14,233 nucleotides of DNA from Rusavskia elegans (GCA_011316305.1 SAUG01000220.1:1-14233), one strand, 5' to 3'. Shown: positions 1 to 9,500, counted from the first letter of the stretch. Translations and numbers: made by a program. The notes: a model not told the origin generated them from the letters alone.

Positions 1-16
1 TATATATATATATATA
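1..16. repeat. TA microsatellite at the left edge
   Basis: Eight TA units. They line up with the matching part of the right arm (about 13618-13632, reverse strand), where the same stretch still contains CpG/GpT steps. The run therefore looks like a RIP-converted remnant of a more complex sequence and not a true microsatellite. A similar AT run closes the window at 14217-14233. Confidence 0.7.
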
Positions 17-104
17 AACGATTCTAGTAAATCGTAGTATTTACGAAAGATATTATAGAGCTTATATTACTAATAAAAAAAAAGCGATAACTACGAGATA
101 TATT

Positions 105-397
105 TAGACTGGCTACTTCGGTACGAGTTCCCGCTAAACTTTTTTTAATAATTAATTAATTAATATAATATAATATTTAATTTATTTATTTATTATTTAA
201 AAAGATAATATAACTAGGTAATATATTTAGTCTATCTAGGACCTTTCTAGCTAGCGTAGTTAATTAATTAGAGTTTTTTTAAATTATTCGTATAATTTTT
301 ATACTAGAGTTACACTCTTATACTAGAGCTTAGCGTCTTAGCGAGTCGGATCGGTTCCTCTAACCCGGGTTTGAAACCCGACCCGACGGCCAGTCTA
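105..397. mobile_element. hAT-like non-autonomous element, copy A (whole)
   Basis: The element is 293 bp with terminal inverted repeats TAGACTGGC (105-113) and GCCAGTCTA (389-397). The similarity continues inward as TCGG/CGGGTCGGG-type subterminal motifs. The flanking 8-mers GATATATT (97-104) and AATATGTT (398-405) differ only by two G/A transitions, so they are best read as one 8-bp target duplication, GATATGTT, decayed by RIP. The empty site is visible in the opposite arm at 13522-13529. An 8-bp duplication with such ends fits the hAT superfamily. There is no coding capacity, so it is a MITE-type element. It shares both ends and much of the interior with copy B. Confidence 0.8.
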
Positions 398-775
398 AAT
401 ATGTTTATTTATAAAAATCTCTATATTAGTTCAATTATCGATAGAATAGAAGAATACGTTATATTACTAAATAAATTCAAAATAAATCTCTCTAAAACTA
501 TTATTTACGTTAATTAAACTAGAATATAAGTTCACTACTATATATACGATCTTGATATACTAACGCCTAATATATTTACCGAACCATTGGTTTATCGGAT
601 ACTAATACTTAAACTAAATTAATTAAATAAAGAATCGTTTATTAATTATATAGTATTCTACTAATCTTTCGTCCGATATAAAGCAATTTTTATTATAATT
701 TTCTTCTAAATTTAAAAATATCTATAACTATCTGTTTTACGGCATTTAATATAAATTTTATATTAATATAAACTA

Positions 776-862
776 CGATATATATATACGATTAATCATT
801 CGGATTTTTTGATTGTCTTTTACGAATTAGTACTAGAGGTACTAATCGAAACTACGATATTT
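776..862. repeat. Dispersed 85-bp repeat, copy 1
   Basis: CGATTAATCATTCGG and the following segment through CTAGAGGTACTAATCGA recur in the same orientation at about 9976-10062. Differences are mostly transitions plus small indels. On the minus strand both copies can be read to end in KNPND followed by a stop, but this may be coincidence. Copy 2 sits in a small insert inside the chromovirus, so this segment probably marks the end of a mobile family. Confidence 0.65.
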
Positions 863-1194
863 ATTTTTTATTAATTTTATATTATTACTTTATTTCTAGT
901 AGTTTATATCCATATAAAATTAATAATATTTCTTTGTACGCGCCTATTATAATTCCATCTACTTTTTATTTACTATAGTAATATCTATACTATTAGATCT
1001 ATCGTCGATCTATTTATATTAGGCGGACGAAAGGACGGTTATATATAGATTCTAAAGCTATTAAAAAGTCGCTATATCAATTTTTAATAATATAATTATA
1101 TAAATAACTAAATACTATACGTAGAAGTTAATAGAATATTATATTTAGGAGACTATTTCTAGTCTAGCTAACTATACTATATTAGAAGTCGAAA

Positions 1195-1212
1195 TCTAAA
1201 TCTAAATCTAAA
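1195..1212. repeat. Short tandem repeat TCTAAA x3
   Basis: Three perfect TCTAAA units at 1195-1200, 1201-1206 and 1207-1212. The motif is not a telomere repeat. It would encode alternating Asp-Leu on the minus strand. Confidence 0.6.
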
Positions 1213-3433
1213 CCGAAATTTATATTATCTAATAGATTGTAGTAATTATAATCTATAGTATTTTTGATATTAGCTTTCGAATTTTAATATTAAACGATAG
1301 TAATAATACTATTAACTAATTCCTTTTACCTAACGCTAGCTTTATTTTTATTTTTATTCTTCTATTTTTTCTATTTTTATTCTTTAGTATCTGATATAAT
1401 ATTTTAATAACTTTATCTAGTTTTATTAATACTAATTTTATTTTTATTATTTAATCGATTTTCCGCGTACCGCTAGTTTTCCGTAACCTTTTCCTATAGA
1501 TAATAGGCGGATTTAAAATATTCTTTAATCTATTTCTAATTAGAATTTTTATTAGAATTCGGATAGACGGACTTTTATTTTTTATCTTTCTTTACTTTTT
1601 TTATTATTAGAATAAAATTACGGGCTTCTACTATAAATTTCTTCGAAGCTTCTATTCTATTAAAACCGATATTAATTCTTCTATATAAAAAAAGAGATTA
1701 GATAAAATAGTAAAAGTTACTTTTCTAATCTTTTATAAGCTTTACGCGTATAGTAAAGTCAGAGAAAATTTCTAGTATAGTTAGCTTATAGAAATAATAT
1801 CGATAGATAACTATAATTTACTTTAAAATATAAAGTCTACCTTTTTTAATATCTATATACATTTAATAATATCTACTATAAATATAGTAAAAGCGAATAC
1901 GAAAGCGAATATTAATAGCGAATATATAGTACTAAATATAAAAGTTAATTTATAGATATTATTTTTACTAGTAAATCTACTTCAAATATTATCTATAATT
2001 AGTTCTAAATTTTTAATCTAATTTAAAAAAATAGATAATTAGTAAAAAGTCGATAGAATGAATATTATAGCTATATTTAAGATATTAAATATATACCAAG
2101 ATTTTTATTATTAATAAATTATCTTTTCCAATTTCTAGTATTTTATCTAATTTGTTATTCCGATAAAATCTATTCTTTACTTAAATTTATTAATTCTAGG
2201 ATTTTAAATCCTAATAATAATTTTAGATATATTTTCTAATTAGAATTAAAAGAGAAACTAGACTCGGTATATATTTATTATCTCGGCTACTAGTTTAAAT
2301 AGTTCGGATATAAATTAAAAACATTTTTTTAATAATAGAAAGTAGAAAACTAAAATCGACTTTAGTATTTTTTAGAATTTTAAAAGTTTTTAGTAATAAT
2401 ATATTAGCCGAACGCCGGCGAGATTTAGTTAAAGAAATTGGTTATAGTAGTTTATTTTTTAGACTATTAAATTTATTATCGTAGAAATCTGGAATTCAAA
2501 AAGATTAGAGTAAATATATTAAATATATCAATCTAGAAAAGAGAAAATATATATAGATTTCCTTATATTAAAAGCTATTCTAGAAAACTTTAAACGAATA
2601 TCGAATAAAATATTTTTCTTTATTACGGACTTTATAGATTGTTTCGATTTTTTTAGTTATTCGGTATTTAATCGTACTAGTTTAAAAATCGATTTTATAA
2701 TCTATAATAGATTTTAATTTTTATCATTATTATTATATAATTTTTTTAAAAAAATAGAAATGGTTTTAAAAATTTATTTTAAAATCTTAACTTGCGGTTT
2801 GGATAGTAGTAACTTTATTAACTTAACTTTCTTCGTAGAAGTAGACGGCTAGAGTTCTACGTCGTCGATAAAAGTATTTTTATATTTACTATTACTGCTG
2901 GTTTAAAAAATATTAAAACTTTTCCAAAATAATAGTTATAGAAATTAAAAAAAGATTTAACTCTTTTTAAGCAGCTAATAAAAATACTAGATCTAAAGAT
3001 CTATTTATTACTAGATTCTATAATAGAAATATTTTACCGACGTTTAAATCTACTAAAACTCGTATTAGAAAAATTTTTAGAGCTACTATTTTACTATTTT
3101 AAATAAGATATCAAAATATTTCAAATCGAGATAGAAATTATAATATACGATAAAAGAGCTAAAATATCGATAAAAAAATAGAATCAAATATCGAATAAAA
3201 GCTATATAATATAAACGCTCGATAAAATAATAAAATATTAACTAGAATCGAATAGCGTAGAAATAGAAAAAATAGGAATAGTGGGTAAAATAAATAGAAA
3301 AGTAAAATAAAATTATAGCTAGAAAAATACTAAATCTATCCTACTATCAACTATTAATTATTTTATAAAATGTTTTTAGTTCCTATTATAGAATTTATAC
3401 GTTTTTAAATAGTATTAATAATTATCTTTTTAT

Positions 3434-3441
3434 ATTGTAAT
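3434..3441. repeat. Left 8-bp target duplication of hAT-like copy B
   Basis: ATTGTAAT directly precedes TAGATTGGC. The right counterpart, ATCGCGAT at 12951-12958, differs at three positions, all C/T or G/A. The pair is read as one palindromic target, ATCGCGAT, with the left copy changed by RIP. Confidence 0.7.
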
Positions 3442-3455
3442 TAGATTGGCTACTT

Positions 3456-3494
3456 CGGGTCGGGTTCCCGTCGGTTTTTCGAAAACCCGACCCG
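3456..3494. repeat. Perfect 11-bp inverted repeat in the copy B end
   Basis: CGGGTCGGGTT at 3456-3466 and AACCCGACCCG at 3484-3494 can form a hairpin with a 17-nt loop. The same GC-rich motif recurs near both ends of copies A and B, as expected for subterminal transposase-binding repeats of hAT elements. The binding role is inferred. Confidence 0.7.
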
Positions 3495-3511
3495 CCAAGC
3501 CTTTTAGATAT

Positions 3512-3516
3512 AGTAT
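3512..3516. repeat. 5' target duplication AGTAT of the chromovirus
   Basis: AGTAT immediately precedes the 5' LTR. The identical AGTAT at 12607-12611 follows the 3' LTR. A perfect 5-bp duplication is the normal product of Ty3/gypsy integration and fixes both element ends. Confidence 0.85.
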
Positions 3517-3783
3517 TGTGAAGCGCCAGACGCGTCACATAGGCCCTGGAGATATGATTGGGACGCTTGGAGACGAGGCTCGCCGCCTAGTCGCTAGAGC
3601 GTCGCTAGCGCGTCGGATCTCGATCCTTCCCCGCTTTTTCCTTTTCCCTTATTACTAGGCCATACTCTAGTTTTTCTGGGATATGAGTTAGTTCTATAAT
3701 ATACCTTTCGTCTGGTCTATAATCGTACACCATCAGCGAATCCTAAAATGGATTTTCAGATTAGACCGGCTGATAGCTATTTC

Positions 3784-3826
3784 AATCCAAATAATCCAAA
3801 AATCCAAATAATCCAAAAATCCAAAA
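3784..3826. repeat. 17-bp tandem repeat, 2.5 copies
   Basis: AATCCAAATAATCCAAA occurs at 3784-3800 and 3801-3817, followed by a partial copy to 3826. Each unit is itself built from AATCCAAA. It keeps many CpA steps, so it escaped RIP or arose after it. Confidence 0.85.
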
Positions 3827-3982
3827 AGTAGATTTTCGATAGATTAGAGTTCTAATAGTATCTATAGTACGAATATCTGCTTAGTAAGCAGTCTAAAATA
3901 GGATCTATATATAAGCTAAAAATAAACCTATATAACCTAATTCGAAAATAAGGTTTAGCGGCCGCCGCTAAAAGCGGGAATA

Positions 3983-4160
3983 ACGGAAGTTAAATATCTA
4001 TTTAATAAACCACGCTAGACCTAATCTGGTTAGATTCTAGTAAGGAAATCTAATATTTTCGATCTAGACGAAGCTAGCCTAGCGGTATACAAGGCGTATA
4101 TAGGCCTACTAACTAATAAGGACTTAAACGAATATAAAATCGAATCTCTAAATCTTTTCA
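3983..4160 (+). pseudogene. Possible captured coding fragment, unknown product
   Basis: One plus-strand frame of about 59 codons has only three stops (one TAA and two TAG), each explainable as a mutated Gln or Trp codon. It contains an uninterrupted stretch of about 43 codons after 4033 that includes LAVYKAYIGLLTNKDLNEYK. It ends in the palindromic repeat block. Codon positions and residue mix look like protein, but I recognise no family. It sits inside the inverted-end insertion, so it may be captured host sequence or a remnant of that element's own gene. Low confidence. Confidence 0.25.
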
Positions 4161-4316
4161 GCCGGTCTCAGCCGGTCTCAGCCGTCTCAGCCGCTTAGCC
4201 GTCTTAGCCGTTTTAGCCGCGCAGCCACGCAGCTTCGGGTATACCCGAGACCGGCTAATAAGCCGCTTATAAGCCGGCTGAGACGGCTGAAACGGCTGAG
4301 ACCGGCTTCAAGCCGG
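4158..4316. repeat. GC-rich interrupted palindrome made of AGCCG-type repeats
   Basis: The left arm (about 4159-4234) is a run of CAGCCGGTCT, CAGCCGTCT and TTAGCCGT-type units. The right arm (about 4249-4316) carries the reverse-complement units (CGGCTGAGAC, GGCTGAAACGGCTGAGACCG). The centre is a perfect 14-bp palindrome, TCGGGTATACCCGA, at 4235-4248. The single strand could form a long branched hairpin. CpA and TpG are common here, in contrast to the AT-rich sequence around it. Function unknown; a cruciform-forming or transposase-binding array is an inference. Confidence 0.8.
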
Positions 4317-4362
4317 TTTTAGAAAATGCTGATGACTGCCCTAGGAATATATCTACTTTATA

Positions 4363-4525
4363 GTTCTAACTTATTAATTTAAACGTTCTCGGCTCGGTAT
4401 ATATTATTTATAGTATAACTATATCGATATCGACGTATAGTATTGATAGTAGTTATAGCTGTAGTAAAATATTTTAAATAAGACTACTCTAAGCTAGCGC
4501 TAAAACTATTAAGCCGCGGATTATA
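4363..4525 (+). other. Chromovirus 5' leader
   Basis: AT-rich sequence between the 5' LTR end and the first gag-like frame. The primer-binding site would be expected at its start, but no TGG-type match is visible. No other signal seen. Confidence 0.5.
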
Positions 4526-5890
4526 GATATTACGGATTAATCTAACGAATATAACCCGCCTATACCGATAATACCCGATAAAAAAAACTCTGGTTTATTT
4601 TCTATAATTTAAGGAATTTAATCGGAATTCTATAGTAATTTTATTACTAGCGTATCGATAGACTATATTATTTCTAGCGGCTAAATCTATTAATAGCAGC
4701 CGTCTAATAGTTAGTTATAGTCTAATAGAAATACTTCTTTAGGGATTTTTATCTCTAGAGGTTCTAATAGTAGTAATAACCCGAATAATAATAGAGATAA
4801 TAGTAACGACTCCGATAATAATAAAAAGCTTTAAGCCTTAGAGGTTTAAATAGTAGTAAAAAAGAAAACCCTTTTAAAAGTACGCTATAGAATAGAAACT
4901 TTCTATATAATAGATCCGAATTATATTTTAGATAATAATTAATTTTCTTTTAGGCTAGCTATTAGGTTTTCGTAAGCGCTGTAAACTTTATTAAAGTTTA
5001 AAATTAAAAAGCCTAAAAAGTATAGTAATAAAATAACCTTTAAAAAATACTATAAATAGGTCGAATTCTATAGGAATTAGTTCTATAAATCCGATACTTT
5101 ATCTACTTATACGGATTAAATTTAATAGGCCTAGGATTTTATTAAAGGTTAGAAGTTAAATTATTAGCTCGAAAAAAAGGAATTTTTTATTAATAAAGAT
5201 ATCTTTAACGGTATATTATAGGATAAGTTTATAGACTTTCTTTTAAATTTTACTACCGATTCTAAATCTTATTTATTAGATACTGCGATAAAATATTTTT
5301 ATATAATCTAGAATAAAAACTAGAATATCCTGGAATTCTATAATTTCTTTATATTATTAAAAGCTTAGCTACCTTCTTTATTAGAAGAATAGTATTCGAT
5401 TTTTTTTTAAAAAAATTCGTCCGGAATTATAGCGTACTATACGCGTTTAAAGTATAAAATTAAAAGACTTCGGTTATAATAAATAGGTAGTTTAGGCTAT
5501 CTAAAAGAAAAATATAGATAAAGTAATACCGGGTTAATAGTAGAATTTATCTACTAATAAACCTTATCTATTTCCGTATAGTAAAGAAAATTCTCGAAGA
5601 TTCGAAAACCGGAACCGGGGAAACCGATTATAGAATAGTCGGAATAGCGTCGGTAAAAAGAATACTTCTAATATTAGTAATAATAATTTTAGGAAGCATA
5701 AATAGGATAATAAATCTAGTACCTACTTTTTTTATAGTAATATAGATTATTAGTCTAAAAGTTACTCTAAAAACCAGGACTAAAGCTAAAATAATCGGGG
5801 GTCTAATAACTTTTATAGTAATAATAACCGGTTATTTAAAAAGCCTACTATTAATATAATAAAAGGTAATCCTAGTAATATTAACTAGTT
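4526..5890 (+). pseudogene. gag: gag relic (capsid and CCHC zinc knuckle)
   Basis: Gag builds the particle and packages the RNA. One plus frame (from GAT 4526) runs through a Ser/Asn/Asp-rich N-terminal part into a capsid-like section at about 4990-5470. It includes DKFIDFLLNFTTDSKSYLLD near 5222, with stops at former Gln/Trp codons. The nucleic-acid-binding knuckle is at 5724-5765. It has the spacing C-x2-C-x4-H-x4-C, but all four zinc ligands now read Tyr (TAC, TAT, TAT, TAC), each one transition from Cys or His. The knuckle is in a different frame from the capsid, so an indel lies between about 5250 and 5640. Start and end are approximate. Confidence 0.75.
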
Positions 5891-6599
5891 AAAAAACCAG
5901 AGAAGCTAGTTATAGCTTTAATAATAGTCTAAAATAAATAAATTAAAGTAAGGAATAGTCTTCTAGTAAAAGTATTTTTTAAATTACTAGTAAAAGAGTA
6001 TAGTAAAACTAAAGTATTTCTAGACCTAGATTTCTAGATTAACGTCGTTTTTAAATTTTTTATTATTTAATACGATTTAGAATCTATCTAAAGAGCTAAA
6101 AAACTCTATTTTTAATAGATTAGAAGTTAGCGTACTGCCTATTATATAATATATAACTTAAAATAAATAATAATAGATAATTAAAGCTATCGGGAAATAT
6201 ATATATCGCGATTCTATATTCTAGATATAATTAATAAATATAGTATTTTTCTAGATATACTAGCCTTATATTAAGTATATATAGTTTTAGATCTAAAGTT
6301 AAAATAATAGCGATTTCCTATCTATAATAAAATAATATAAAATAACTAGATAGAAATAAAATAGTTAACTTACCGGTAGTCTTTATTTATATATTATAGG
6401 CCGAGAAGTATATATTTATATATATAATATCGATTACCGATATATATATAAAATCTTATATCGATACTACTATATATACGAGATCTAATAATAATACCGC
6501 TATATAGACAGGAGCTAATAGCGCCGATAAAAATAAAAATAATAAAAATATATAGCAGCCTAAACCGTTAATTCCGGTACCTATATATAAGGAGATCGA

Positions 6600-7400
6600 G
6601 ATTTATAATATATATCTAGCAGATTCTTTACTACCGCTTAAAGATACTAATTATATAATCGAACTAAATAGGAGAAATCCGCTATATAGCCTAATTTATA
6701 GTCTATCTAAACGCGAACTCGATAAACTATAGGATTATCTAGATAGTATTTTAAAAAAAAGCTAGATCTATTATTTAATATTTTCTATAGAAATTCTAAT
6801 CCTTTTTATACCGAAAAAAAAAATAGTTTTCGTATATATATCGACTATAAAGGCCTTAATAAAGTAATAATTTAAAACCGTTATCTTTTATTTCTTATCT
6901 CTAAAATTCTAGATCGATTATCTAGGGTAAAGTATTTTTCTAAATATAATATTAAAAATACCTATTATTTAATTAGGATTGAAAAGGATAATAAATAGAA
7001 AACTGTATTTTATATAAACTATAAGTATTTCGAATATTTTATAATACCTTTCGATTTTACTAATATATCTATAACTTTCTAAATCTATATTAATCAGGCT
7101 TTAGAAAAACTAGTTATTAATTACTATATAGTCTATCTAGATAATATCCTAATCTTCTCTAATTCGGAAGAAAAATATTAGAAATATATTAGGTAGATTA
7201 CTCGAAAGCTTTATAATATATAGCTATTTCTTAACTTTAAAAAATATACTTTTAATATTAAAAATATAGAATTTTTAGACTTTATTATATCTATAGAAGG
7301 TATATCAATAGACCCGGAACGAATAAAAACTATTTAGGAATAACCAGTTCTAAAAATTTACTAGGAAGTATAGATTTTTTTAGAGTTTATTAATTTCTAT
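6600..7400 (+). pseudogene. Reverse transcriptase domain relic
   Basis: The N-terminal LSKRELDKL section near 6706-6732 matches the usual Ty3/gypsy entry. IDYKGLNKV follows at 6840-6866 (usual VDYRxLN). The motif A aspartate is AAT (Asn) at 6948-6950, in KYNIKN. PFDFTN near 7047 corresponds to PFGLTN. The catalytic YLDD reads TAT CTA GAT AAT (YLDN) at 7134-7145, followed by ILIFS. Both catalytic changes are GAT to AAT, the change RIP makes on the opposite strand. The enzyme is certainly inactive. Confidence 0.92.
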
Positions 7401-7549
7401 TAGTACTTTATTTACTAGTATTTTCGGATTATAGTATTTCTAATAAGTTTACTTATAAAAAATATAGCCGGAAAAAAATCGGAACCGCTTTACTAGACTA
7501 TTAGAATCTAAAAAGTTTTTAAAAAATTAAAGTATATTTTTAATACTAC

Positions 7550-7900
7550 CGGAATATTATAGTACTTCGATCTAGAAAAAAAATCTATATTAAAACTAAT
7601 ATTTCTAGGGTTAGATTAGCTAGAATCATATTTTAATCTAATAAAAATAGCCGCTAGCGCCTAGTTATATTTTAGTCGAGGAAATTAATTTCTACCGAAT
7701 ATAACTATAAGATATATAATACCGAATTTTTTACTATTATTAAGGTTTTCGAATAATAGAAATATTACTTTAAAGGCGCGAAAAATATAGTAAAGGTCTA
7801 GATAGATTATAATAACTTTTAGGATTTTATAAAGGTTAAGGAACTTAATACTCGATAATATTACTAGGTTATTAAATTAGCTACTATAGATTTTAATATC
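7550..7900 (+). pseudogene. RNase H domain relic
   Basis: The ETDAS motif of Ty3/gypsy RNase H reads IKTNIS, with the catalytic Asp now AAT at 7598-7600. The F-x-SRKL block starts at 7670 (TTT TAG TCG AGG AAA TTA) and leads into an EYNYKIYNTEFFTIIKVFE section. The A-TIDFNI-YYLEKTN-ANP segment near 7878-7935 corresponds to the usual LA..DF.I.YRPGK.N.ADA connection. The frame is offset from reverse transcriptase. Confidence 0.85.
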
Positions 7901-8529
7901 TTCTATTATTTAGAGAAGACTAATCTAGCTAATCCGCCCTTTAGAAAGCCGGATTATAAAGATATTAATCTTTAAATCTCAATAATATTATCTATATTTT
8001 AGTAGAAGCTAAACTTTATAGACTATAAACCTAGTAGCGAACCGTTTATTATACGAAAGGTTCGAGTTAATTATATTTTATACAGGCGTATAACTAGAGG
8101 GCCTAAAAAACCCTCTATAGAATCTAAAAACTCTAAAAATAATAGAATTAATCTTCTACTACTAAATAAAGGACGCGATATATTTTATATATCGAGAATA
8201 CTTTTAGATATAACGGGCCGCCGACGTAGTAGTAATAGATTAGCGATAACTATCTCCGATAAAAAATACGATAACGGAATAAACCCTATTACTAGAAATA
8301 TATACTATAGCCTAGATATCTTATATTAAATAGTATAGAAGGCTACTATTTACGAAATAGCTTATAGTAAAATATTTTCTAGTATATACAATATACTTAT
8401 CTAGCTTTAAAGTCGGGACGCCGATATTTAGAAGTATTTATAGACTATCTAGTATAAATTAAAAAAAAAAGCCGGGCTATAGAATATAGAAATAGGGACT
8501 AGTTTTTTCCTTTATAAAAAGTCTTTATA

Positions 8530-9500
8530 TATACCTAAAAATAAAATCCTTTATATAGAACTTCTAGTAAAATACGATAATAACCTTATAGCTAGATATT
8601 TCGGGTATTAGCGAACTTTATTACTTATTCGTTATAGCTATAGCTAGCCGAAACTGCTTAAATATATTAGAAAGTATATAGAAATATATAATATCTATTA
8701 ACGAGTTAAAATCTATAGATATAAATTATATAGGAAACTTTAGAATCTTCTATATCCTATATAGCTATAGAAAAAGATAGTAATAGATTTTATTATTAGA
8801 TTACTACCTACTCGATATTTTTAAAGTATAATAGACTTAGTATTTATAGCTATCGATCGATTTACTAGAATGGCGAGGTATATCTTTTATTATAAAATAA
8901 TTAATATAAAGGATCTTATAGAGCTTATTATTAATGAACTTTAGTATAAAGGACTTATTTCTAATAAGATTATTAGTAATAGAGACTCGCTATTTATAAA
9001 TAAATTCTAGTCGGAGGTCTACTATTATCTAAAAATTAAACGTCGTTTAAATACTATATTCTATTTTTAAATAGATAGATAGACTAAGCGATAGAATTAA
9101 ATACTAGAATATAACCTAAAAGTATATATTTATAAAGAATAGAAGAACTAAGCTAAACTTTTACTTTTAACTAAATTTACTTATATTAATAGCGAATATA
9201 GTATTATAAAAATATCTTCTTTTAAAACGTTTATAGGCTATAACCTAGATATAATATTCGAAGGTATTAAGAATAATACTATAGAAAAGGAAATAGTAAA
9301 TATAAAGGTACTAGTAGTAAAGGAGAGAGTTATAAACTTATAAAAGATATATAAATTAATATATATAAATTAGGATAAAGTTTAGATAAACTAGGCTAAA
9401 TACTATAATAAGAAATATTAACCGATAGAATATAAAATTAATAATTTAGTACTATTATCTATAAAAAATCTAAAATTTAAATAATTAAAAAAGATTACCT
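8530..9500 (+). pseudogene. Integrase relic
   Basis: An HHCC-like N-terminal part lies at about 8560-8715 (ARYFGY ... LLKYIRKYIEIYNIY-RVK), with His/Cys ligands mostly changed. In the catalytic core the first Asp is intact (GAT 8786-8788, VIDFI). The second is Asn (AAT 8978-8980, in ISNRDSLF). The Glu is Lys (AAG 9086-9088, in TD-QTKRQN). The last two are separated by 35 codons, the expected D-x35-E spacing. All changes are G to A. The C-terminal part near 9481-9600 (TSKFIGPYYISKYI...) matches the GPY/F module of Ty3/gypsy integrases. Confidence 0.9.

Larger units (their letters stand above)
1..602 (+). repeat. Left arm of a large inverted repeat, interrupted by hAT-like copy A
   Basis: Read on the reverse strand, positions 1-104 and 398-602 align with 13330-13633. 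Shared landmarks are GTAAATCGTAGTATTTACG at 27-45, TATTATAGAGCTTATATTACTA at 50-71 in part, ACGTTATATTACTAAATAAA near 457-476 and GGTTTATCGGATAC at 589-602. By eye roughly three quarters or more of positions match, and most differences are C/T or G/A. The hAT-like element at 105-397 is absent from the right arm. The arm probably continues left of the window. Both arms can be read as a RIP-broken frame containing EEYVILL, but I do not recognise a product. The arms could be long terminal repeats of a DNA transposon or two opposed copies of one repeat. Confidence 0.7.
603..3433. other. Unassigned RIP-degraded host repeat, left part
   Basis: This is about 2.8 kb of very AT-rich sequence without an intact gene. 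Both strands show frames broken almost only by TAA/TAG, which RIP produces from CAA, CAG and TGG, so frame openness is weak evidence. The longest stop-free stretch I noticed is on the minus strand from about 2441 to 2299 (roughly 47 codons; it begins PISLTKSRRRSANILL). A competing plus-strand frame near 2407-2484 starts LAERRRDLVKEIGY. A lysine-rich plus-strand frame runs near 2951-3430. None matches a family I can name. Flanked by inverted arms, this could be the coding body of a DNA transposon, but I see no transposase motif. Confidence 0.4.
3442..3516. mobile_element. hAT-like element, copy B, 5' fragment
   Basis: This begins TAGATTGGCTACTTCGGGTC, matching the start of copy A (TAGACTGGCTACTTCGG). 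It is cut at 3516 by the chromovirus and resumes at 12612. With the LTR element and one AGTAT removed, copy B is about 414 bp. Its inverted ends read TAGATTGGC, three or four variable bases, then TCGGGTCGGGTT. Confidence 0.8.
3731..4334. mobile_element. 604-bp inverted-end insertion in the 5' LTR
   Basis: The insert starts CATCAGC (3731-3737) and ends GCTGATG (4328-4334). A looser match continues inward (CTAAAAT and, on the reverse strand, CTAAAAC). It is flanked by AC at 3729-3730 and 4335-4336. The 3' LTR has only one such AC (12579-12580) and no insert, so the site without the element is present in the same window. The 2-bp duplication is too short to assign a superfamily. The interior holds a 17-bp tandem repeat, a possible coding fragment and a GC-rich palindromic block. 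CpA survives in these repeats, unlike most of the window. The alternative is an ancestral segment deleted from the 3' LTR. Confidence 0.65.
3517..4362 (+). repeat. 5' LTR, split by a 604-bp insertion
   Basis: The LTR parts are 3517-3730 and 4335-4362 (about 242 bp together). It begins TGTGAAGCGCC and ends CTTTATA, against TATAAAGCGCC and TTTTACA in the 3' LTR, so the ancestral ends were TGT...ACA. By eye the first 214 bp differ from the 3' LTR at about 22 places, all but one of them transitions. That fits RIP acting separately on the two copies and not ordinary drift. The LTR is much less AT-rich than the internal region. No tRNA primer-binding site starting TGG is evident after 4362 (GTTCTAACTT follows); it may have been lost. 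Confidence 0.85.

Noticed and set aside
1195..1212. Telomere-like repeat
   Set aside because: TCTAAA/TTTAGA differs from TTAGGG by more than RIP transitions would give, and only three units exist.
2951..3430. Long plus-strand frame as a gene
   Set aside because: Its stop density is close to that expected for random DNA of this composition, and the opposite strand is equally open.
3446..3658. 70-codon ATG open frame on the plus strand
   Set aside because: It starts in the inverted end of hAT-like copy B and runs across the AGTAT junction into the 5' LTR. It exists only because of the insertion and the LTR's higher GC content, and resembles no protein.
3517..3732. First estimate of a 214-bp LTR ending at the loss of similarity near 3730
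   Set aside because: Similarity to the 3' LTR resumes at 4335, and the AGTAT duplication fits only if the LTR ends at 4362 and 12606.
3784..4316. CRISPR-like array from the regular repeats
   Set aside because: The units are contiguous tandem or inverted repeats without unique spacers, and the window is eukaryotic.
4363..4380. tRNA primer-binding site
   Set aside because: No TGG-led complement to a tRNA 3' end is visible just after the 5' LTR. A TAG that might be mutated TGG overlaps the LTR end.
6010..6060. Retropepsin active site in pol
   Set aside because: FLD-like codons occur, but no frame gives a convincing DSG/DTG even after allowing for RIP changes.
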